The translations under genes were made by a program, and so were the position numbers. A stretch of DNA of 48,870 bases from a virus. Location of the stretch: IMG/VR virus record IMGVR_UViG_3300005529_000051, positions 1 to 48,870 of that record. One strand, given 5' to 3'. The notes beneath the pieces are model-generated. The model did no database searches, had not been told where the DNA came from, and saw nothing but the letters and a program-made list of their open reading frames with translations. Every line of letters starts with the position of its first letter. The stretch's first letter is position 1. This document shows positions 44,952 to 48,870 of the stretch, piece by piece.

Positions 44952-45298
44952 CCGCGGCCACTCTTTTCCTGGATGCGCCGCCCGACCAAGGTCAGCGCCG
45001 AGGGCCGTCGCAACCGACCCTCCTTCCCCCGCTCCCGGCCGGCCCGATCGCCTTTGCCGACCTGCCGGCGCTGTGCGCGAAGATCCATCGGCTGCGACGC
45101 CACCGGCCGATCCAGCTCTCCATCGGCGTCGCCAGTTATCAGGGATCAGAAACCTTCCCAATCTTCAAGCTGTGGGCGCTCAACGGCGAGGATCAGGAAT
45201 ACCTCGGGACGCTCGCAGTCCAGGGCATCGGTATCGAGGCGCTCACTGCCGCAATCACCGCCGCCGACCGCCCCACAGCGGCCTGGAGCGCCGCCTGA
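44948..45298 (+). CDS. Hypothetical rightward early protein, 116 aa
   Basis: GTG 44948 overlaps the stop of the microprotein and the TGA overlaps the next ATG (TGATG). The protein has a proline-rich start (PPLPAGPIAF) and then a folded part: ADLPALCAKIHRLRRHRPIQLSIGVASYQGSETFPIFKLWALNGED, a helix plus strands, followed by a GIEALTAAITAA helix. Not recognised. Likely a small DNA-interacting or host-takeover protein by position only. Confidence 0.6.
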   Translation: MTAATLFLDAPPDQGQRRGPSQPTLLPPLPAGPIAFADLPALCAKIHRLRRHRPIQLSIGVASYQGSETFPIFKLWALNGEDQEYLGTLAVQGIGIEALTAAITAADRPTAAWSAA

Positions 45299-45639
45299 TG
45301 GTCGATCTCGCCACGCACGGCGTTCGCTTCGTCCTGATCCATCTGACCGAATTCGCCCCGGACTGCCGGGGCCTTCCCCTCTCCCACGACCGCCGCTGGC
45401 TGCGACGCTTCGCCCGCGGCCCGATCGGCCCGATGACCGCCCTGCTCGAGCGGCTCGAGCGACCGGCGAACACCGTCGGCGCCCGAGCGCTGCAGATGGG
45501 CGACGTCGGCGTCTTCGCCCTCGACAACAAACCGACCGGCTACCCCTTGGCGCTGATCGTCGAGGGCCTCAGCGCCGAGCAGGCCGCCAACGCCCTCATG
45601 CGCATCGCCGCCGGCGACGCCCGCGGGGTGGCGGCGTGA
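45298..45639 (+). CDS. Hypothetical rightward early protein, 113 aa
   Basis: ATG 45298 overlaps the upstream stop, and the longer frame to 45073 is out of step with the operon. The product contains HGVRFVLIHLTEFAPDCRGLPLSHDRRWLRRFARGP and a second part, ALDNKPTGYPLALIVEGLSAEQAANALMRIAAG (markers). Both halves look like alpha-beta pairs. Family unknown. Stop overlaps the GTG of the next gene. Confidence 0.6.
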   Translation: MVDLATHGVRFVLIHLTEFAPDCRGLPLSHDRRWLRRFARGPIGPMTALLERLERPANTVGARALQMGDVGVFALDNKPTGYPLALIVEGLSAEQAANALMRIAAGDARGVAA

Positions 45640-45839
45640 GCGACACGGTCACCCTCACCCTCTCCGCGATCGAGGCCGAGGGCCTCGCCGCCCTGGCGCG
45701 CGAAGGCCACGCGGTGCTCGATCTGCCAGGGGCCGGACTGCTCAAGGGGCTGACCACGCCGAGCCGCCGGCGGGCGGCGGTCAGCGCCTTTCGACGACTT
45801 CAAGACGCACTCACGCCAACCAAGGAGGCCTGTGCATGA
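45636..45839 (+). CDS. Hypothetical small protein before the ParB-like gene, 67 aa
   Basis: GTG 45636 overlaps the previous stop and the TGA at 45837-45839 overlaps the ParB-like ATG. The 67-residue product (VSDTVTLTLSAIEAEGLAALA start, LKGLTTPSRRRAAVSAFRRLQDAL end) has a strand and two helices with a basic second helix. It may be a partner or regulator of the ParB-like protein, an inference only from coupling. No family recognised. Confidence 0.55.
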   Translation: MSDTVTLTLSAIEAEGLAALAREGHAVLDLPGAGLLKGLTTPSRRRAAVSAFRRLQDALTPTKEACA

Positions 45840-47449
45840 CGACCCTAACCTCGTTCACGATCGCCTACGCGCCGCTGTTGCGCCATCTGACGAGCCACGC
45901 TTATCCCGAGGGCGAAAGCTTCGCCCAGGACCTCAACGCGGTCGCCAAGGCCGTCGGCAAGGTGCCGTCGAACCTGCGCCGCGACCTCCCCAGGCTGCGC
46001 GAGGCCGGGCTGCTGGAGGCCAAGGGCCTGATCCTCACCGCCGCCGGCAGCGCCGCCCTGACCGCCATCGATGGTGCCCCCCCCCAAACCGCCGCCGGTG
46101 CCGAACCGGGATTGTTGCACGCCCAAATCGCGCCGGATCCCCACAATCCCCGCACCGTGTTCGACGAAGACGCGATCGAGGAACTGGCGGCGTCAATCCA
46201 TGAGCATGGCCTGATCCAGGGCCTGACGGTGCGACCGGCCGACGCCAGCGGCTTCCACCGACTGGTCGCCGGCGAGCGCCGCTGGCGCGCGATCGGCCTT
46301 CTGATCGCCCGCGGCGACTGGCCGGCCGATCAACCGATCCGGACCTCGATCGTCGACGTCGACGACGGTCAGGCCGCCCTGCTGGCGCTGATTGAGAACC
46401 TGCAGCGCGAGGACCTCAACCCGATGGAGGAAGCGCGCGCCTTCAACGTGCTGCGCACCGACCACGCCCTATCCACGGCCGACATCGCCGCGAAGATCGG
46501 CAAGAGCCAGCGCCACGTCCAGGACAGGCTGAGCTTCCTGAAGCTGGATGAGCAGGATCAGCAGAACGTGGCCGAAGGCCGCTACAACATCGAGCAGGCC
46601 CGGAATCTCGCCTCCCGCGCCACTATTGCGGCCGCAGAGGAGGTCGAGCTCAGCGACGACGTGCTGTTCGTGATGGCCGAGCTCGCCCACCGCTGGAAAT
46701 ACCTGCCCAAGCGCAAGGACTCATATTGGCAGGAAACCGAGATCCGGCATGGCGTGAAGGACCCGATCCTACTCCAGCTGCGCAGCCTGGGATTTGTCGA
46801 CGTGTTCACCGAAGCCTTTAACAGCGAGCGCACCTATGCGCGGCGCGGCCACAAATGGCCACACAAACGGGAACTGCCGCAGATCCCAGAAGGAACCGCG
46901 ATCTACCGCACGGCCTGGCTCAACGGACCGTTCCCGATCCCGAAAGAGGGCCTCAAACGGCTCGAGGACAAGAAACGACGGTCGGCCGAGACGCGTGACG
47001 CCAACAAGACCGCCAAGGCCAAAGCCGAGCAGCTGGCGGCGGAGGTTGACGCGCTGGTGGCCAAACCGATCGGGGCGGCCACGGCGGAGGAATTCGCGCA
47101 ACTCATGAAGCGCGCGGGTAGCGGCTGGCCTTGGAACCTCACCAAAGACGGCGCCCAGGCCCAGGGCCTCGACTATGGGGTGGGGGTGAACCTCTACGGG
47201 CTCAACCGCTCGCTGGTGCGCCTGCTGGTGTTCGCGGTCAACGCCGCCGGCGCGACGCCCGGCGACCAGGTCGCTCTAAGGTCGGCCAAGGTCGACGATG
47301 ATCTGGAAGTCGCCGAGCCGGATGCACTCGACGCCTGGGCTGCTCGAGCCCCGAACAATCCAGAACAGACCGAGCTCGAGGACGCGATCGCCCACGCGCC
47401 GGCCAGCTTCGCCGACCAGGTCCGCCAGTCGGCTGAGGAGCTCACCTAA
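45836..47449 (+). CDS. Orphan ParB/RepB-like protein
   Basis: The 537-residue protein has an N-terminal winged-helix-like segment (1-80, FAQDLNAVAKAVGKVPSNLRRDLPRLREAGLL) and a linker containing a nine-C run. A ParB N-terminal domain follows, with the CTP-binding motif GERRWRA (146-152) and ENLQREDLNPMEEA (187-200), then a KorB-type helix-turn-helix (212-236, LSTADIAAKIGKSQRHVQDRL), and finally a long C-terminal extension (250-537) unlike chromosomal ParB. No ParA gene is present in the genome. It may regulate transcription or bind parS-like sites. Partition is not implied without ParA. Confidence 0.85.
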   Translation: MTTLTSFTIAYAPLLRHLTSHAYPEGESFAQDLNAVAKAVGKVPSNLRRDLPRLREAGLLEAKGLILTAAGSAALTAIDGAPPQTAAGAEPGLLHAQIAPDPHNPRTVFDEDAIEELAASIHEHGLIQGLTVRPADASGFHRLVAGERRWRAIGLLIARGDWPADQPIRTSIVDVDDGQAALLALIENLQREDLNPMEEARAFNVLRTDHALSTADIAAKIGKSQRHVQDRLSFLKLDEQDQQNVAEGRYNIEQARNLASRATIAAAEEVELSDDVLFVMAELAHRWKYLPKRKDSYWQETEIRHGVKDPILLQLRSLGFVDVFTEAFNSERTYARRGHKWPHKRELPQIPEGTAIYRTAWLNGPFPIPKEGLKRLEDKKRRSAETRDANKTAKAKAEQLAAEVDALVAKPIGAATAEEFAQLMKRAGSGWPWNLTKDGAQAQGLDYGVGVNLYGLNRSLVRLLVFAVNAAGATPGDQVALRSAKVDDDLEVAEPDALDAWAARAPNNPEQTELEDAIAHAPASFADQVRQSAEELT

Positions 47450-47922
47450 TGGGAGCCGCCTTCACCTATGACCGGCGGACTGGCCGCATCCTCGATCACC
47501 GCGGACGCCCTACGGAGAACATCAAACAGCGTCGCCGCGGCCTCCGACTCATACAGCGCTGGCAGCGGGCGAAGGCCAAGCTGAACTGGCCCCTCGTCGA
47601 GTTCTATGAGCGCGTCCTGGTCGACCTGACCGTGGCGACGGGAGCCTGGTCCAACGCCAGGGCCGAGCGCCGGCTCCTATGCGTGGCCGACTATGTGCGA
47701 GCCACTCCGCCGGTGCTGCTGCTTCACGGCAAGCTGAGGATGGGGTCCTACATAATCTCGCGCGCCGAGGCCGAGATCCTGCGCGACGTCCACGAGGAGG
47801 CGATCACCGGCGCGGTGTACGCCGGCCGACCTGAATCGGCTGCGGTCGACCTGGTGCAATTCGATCGCCTTGAACGCGCGCTCGCTGAGCAGGAACAGGA
47901 CCAGGAGGCGCAGCCGCTATGA
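47449..47922 (+). CDS. Hypothetical rightward early protein, 157 aa
   Basis: ATG 47449 overlaps the ParB-like stop. The 157-residue product is strongly basic at its start (RRGLRLIQRWQRAKAKLNWPLVEFYERVLVDLTVATGAW, markers), has a central VADYVRATPPVLLLHGKLRMGSYI section and an acidic helical end (LERALAEQEQDQEAQ). It has no recognised domain. Charge distribution suggests nucleic-acid or protein binding. Its end overlaps the next small gene. Confidence 0.6.
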   Translation: MGAAFTYDRRTGRILDHRGRPTENIKQRRRGLRLIQRWQRAKAKLNWPLVEFYERVLVDLTVATGAWSNARAERRLLCVADYVRATPPVLLLHGKLRMGSYIISRAEAEILRDVHEEAITGAVYAGRPESAAVDLVQFDRLERALAEQEQDQEAQPL

Positions 47923-48029
47923 TCGCGAACCTTGAGGCCTCGACGGCCTTTGAGGCCGAGGCGCTGGGCGACAGCAACCCGCCCGGTATGGCTGAAGTCA
48001 TCGGTATTTGCCTTCAGGAGGCCGCATGA
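47919..48029 (+). CDS. 36-aa microprotein in the coupled early operon
   Basis: ATG 47919 overlaps the stop of the previous gene and the TGA 48027-48029 overlaps the ATG at 48026. The product (IANLEASTAFEAEALGDSN start, VIGICLQEAA end) is acidic and soluble. Its 3' end carries the AGGAGG ribosome site of the junction-spanning gene, so it may serve mainly as a translational coupler. Too short for family recognition. Confidence 0.45.
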   Translation: MIANLEASTAFEAEALGDSNPPGMAEVIGICLQEAA

Positions 48030-48870
48030 CCACTGATCCCACCGACCAAGAGCTGATCGCAACCATCCGCAAGGTTCTGATCGACCCCGGCCACGCCGAT
48101 GAACATATCAGGGCGCTCCATGCGCTTACACGCCTCGCCGACCGCTTAGAGGCCCGCCTTCCACAGCCCGATCTGGAGGGGCTGATCAAGGAACTTGAGG
48201 CGGAAGGTTCAGCCTATAGAGCGCGATTGGCCACTTGGGAAAACCGTGTCGAAAGGGCCGAGGAGCGCGCACGGCAAAGTCATCAAAAGATGCGTGAGTA
48301 TATGGAGGCGTCTTGGCACCTCCGATATCCGGTGACACCAGAACTTCTGGAGGCTGCGGCCGAGCGAATAGATTGCGGCGGGGAGTGCGAAAGCGCTTGG
48401 CGTGAGTGGGATACCAACGCGACGGGCTGCACTCAGTCCGAAACGAAAGAGGGCTGTCCGTTTGAGATGGCCGCCGAGCTAAGAGATTTCGCAAAAGCAC
48501 TCCGAACCCAAGCCGCCCTCCCTGCCCAGGAGCTGCCGGCGAAGACTGTCCTGCAAATCTGTGAGGAATGCGGGATCACAGGCGAACAGGCGGCTCGCCT
48601 AGCCGGCGCGCTCTGCCCTGATGGTGAAACCCTACTCGCCAGCCTCACGACACCGCTACGCCCCACCCAGGAGAGCCGGGAGGGGTGGAAGCCGACGCAC
48701 CGGCATGTGAAGCGAGGGACCGACTATCAGGTGATCGGGACGGCGAGCCTGCAAGCTGGGGAGCCCATCGGCGAGGCGGCTTCGCTCGTCATATACAAGG
48801 ACGCCAAGGGCCGGTTGTGGGCGCGCCCAGAAGTCGAATTTGATGATGGCCGGTTCGAACCGCTCGCCGC
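48026..48870 (+). CDS. Hypothetical phage protein, N-terminal part (gene crosses the contig junction)
   Basis: The ATG at 48026 overlaps the previous stop (ATGA) and has an AGGAGG ribosome site a few bases upstream. The frame stays open to the end of the window. Continued on the circle it ends at the TGA at 182-184, giving 302 residues. The middle is charged and probably helical, with several cysteines around residues 115-155. The last ~70 residues (HVKRGTDYQVIG..., then LWARPEVEFDDGRFEPL) resemble a small domain often found at the end of unnamed alphaproteobacterial phage proteins, loosely like DUF1653. I do not know its function. It is the last gene but three before the integrase in the rightward operon. 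Confidence 0.75.
   Translation, partial: MTTDPTDQELIATIRKVLIDPGHADEHIRALHALTRLADRLEARLPQPDLEGLIKELEAEGSAYRARLATWENRVERAEERARQSHQKMREYMEASWHLRYPVTPELLEAAAERIDCGGECESAWREWDTNATGCTQSETKEGCPFEMAAELRDFAKALRTQAALPAQELPAKTVLQICEECGITGEQAARLAGALCPDGETLLASLTTPLRPTQESREGWKPTHRHVKRGTDYQVIGTASLQAGEPIGEAASLVIYKDAKGRLWARPEVEFDDGRFEPLA
48751..48870. repeat. Terminal direct repeat, copy 2 (circular contig overlap)
   Basis: Exact copy of bases 1-120. It lies inside a coding sequence, which argues against an evolved terminal repeat and for an assembly overlap of a circular molecule. Confidence 0.95.

Noticed and set aside
45073-45297. N-terminal extension of the 113-residue gene at 45298
   Set aside because: It overlaps the coupled gene 44948-45298 in another phase; the TGATG coupling at 45296-45300 fits the pattern of the operon.
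1-48870. CRISPR array, insertion sequence or transposase
   Set aside because: I saw no regular spaced repeats of CRISPR type, no transposase motifs and no terminal inverted repeats with target duplications. The Mu-like genes are tail genes only.

Overview
The window reads as one complete temperate tailed-phage genome on a circular contig. The first 120 bases are repeated exactly as the last 120 (1-120 and 48751-48870), which leaves a unique circle of 48750 bp. One gene runs across the junction. The DNA is strongly GC-rich, and genes are packed with ATGA, GTGA, TTGA and TGATG overlaps. Codon use, a winged-helix gene resembling the DNA-binding half of CtrA, and the protein families present point to an alphaproteobacterial host, plausibly Caulobacterales. 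The host is an inference, not shown by the sequence.

Layout. (a) 44.6 kb through the junction to 1.8 kb, plus strand: a chain of small coupled genes, a large orphan ParB-like protein, an excisionase-like protein and a tyrosine integrase. An attP-like region follows, holding the 5' half of a tRNA-Arg(CCU) gene flanked by TGTAAAA repeats, and then a HicA/HicB toxin-antitoxin pair. (b) 43.1-43.7 kb: a LexA/CI-type self-cleaving repressor on the plus strand, facing a lipoprotein gene on one side and a Cro-like gene on the other. (c) 42.9 to 37.4 kb, minus strand: early genes, namely Cro-like regulator, cupin-like protein, small DNA methyltransferase, CtrA-like winged helix, zinc-finger/Toprim primase and P4/D5-type primase-helicase. 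(d) 37.1 to 2.9 kb, minus strand: a NusG paralogue starts a very long late block. It holds a ParB/DNA methyltransferase with a frameshift, lambda-type packaging and head genes (Nu1, A, W, B, C, D, E homologues), and Mu-type contractile tail and baseplate genes (sheath, tube, gp41 with a -1 frameshift, tape measure, gp43-gp48). After these come fibres (including a glycine-rich fibre, a GH5 glycoside hydrolase and a protein with 24 twenty-residue repeats), the SleB-type endolysin and nested Rz/Rz1 spanins. A strong minus-strand terminator closes the block at 2.85 kb.

The phage is therefore a probable myovirus with a lambda-like head module joined to a Mu-like tail module, integrating by a tyrosine recombinase rather than by transposition. 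The lysis-lysogeny circuit appears to be built on the CI-like repressor and shared GTTGATT-type operator sequences at two promoter regions.

Most worth a second look: a tight cluster of ACTGTCYG repeats upstream of the NusG paralogue; four copies of a perfect 15-bp intergenic palindrome in the late operon; the attP that carries a tRNA 5' half instead of the usual 3' half; the receiverless CtrA-like protein; and the slippery-site fusion in the tail chaperone. I could not run any searches; homology calls rest on family recognition and visible motifs.
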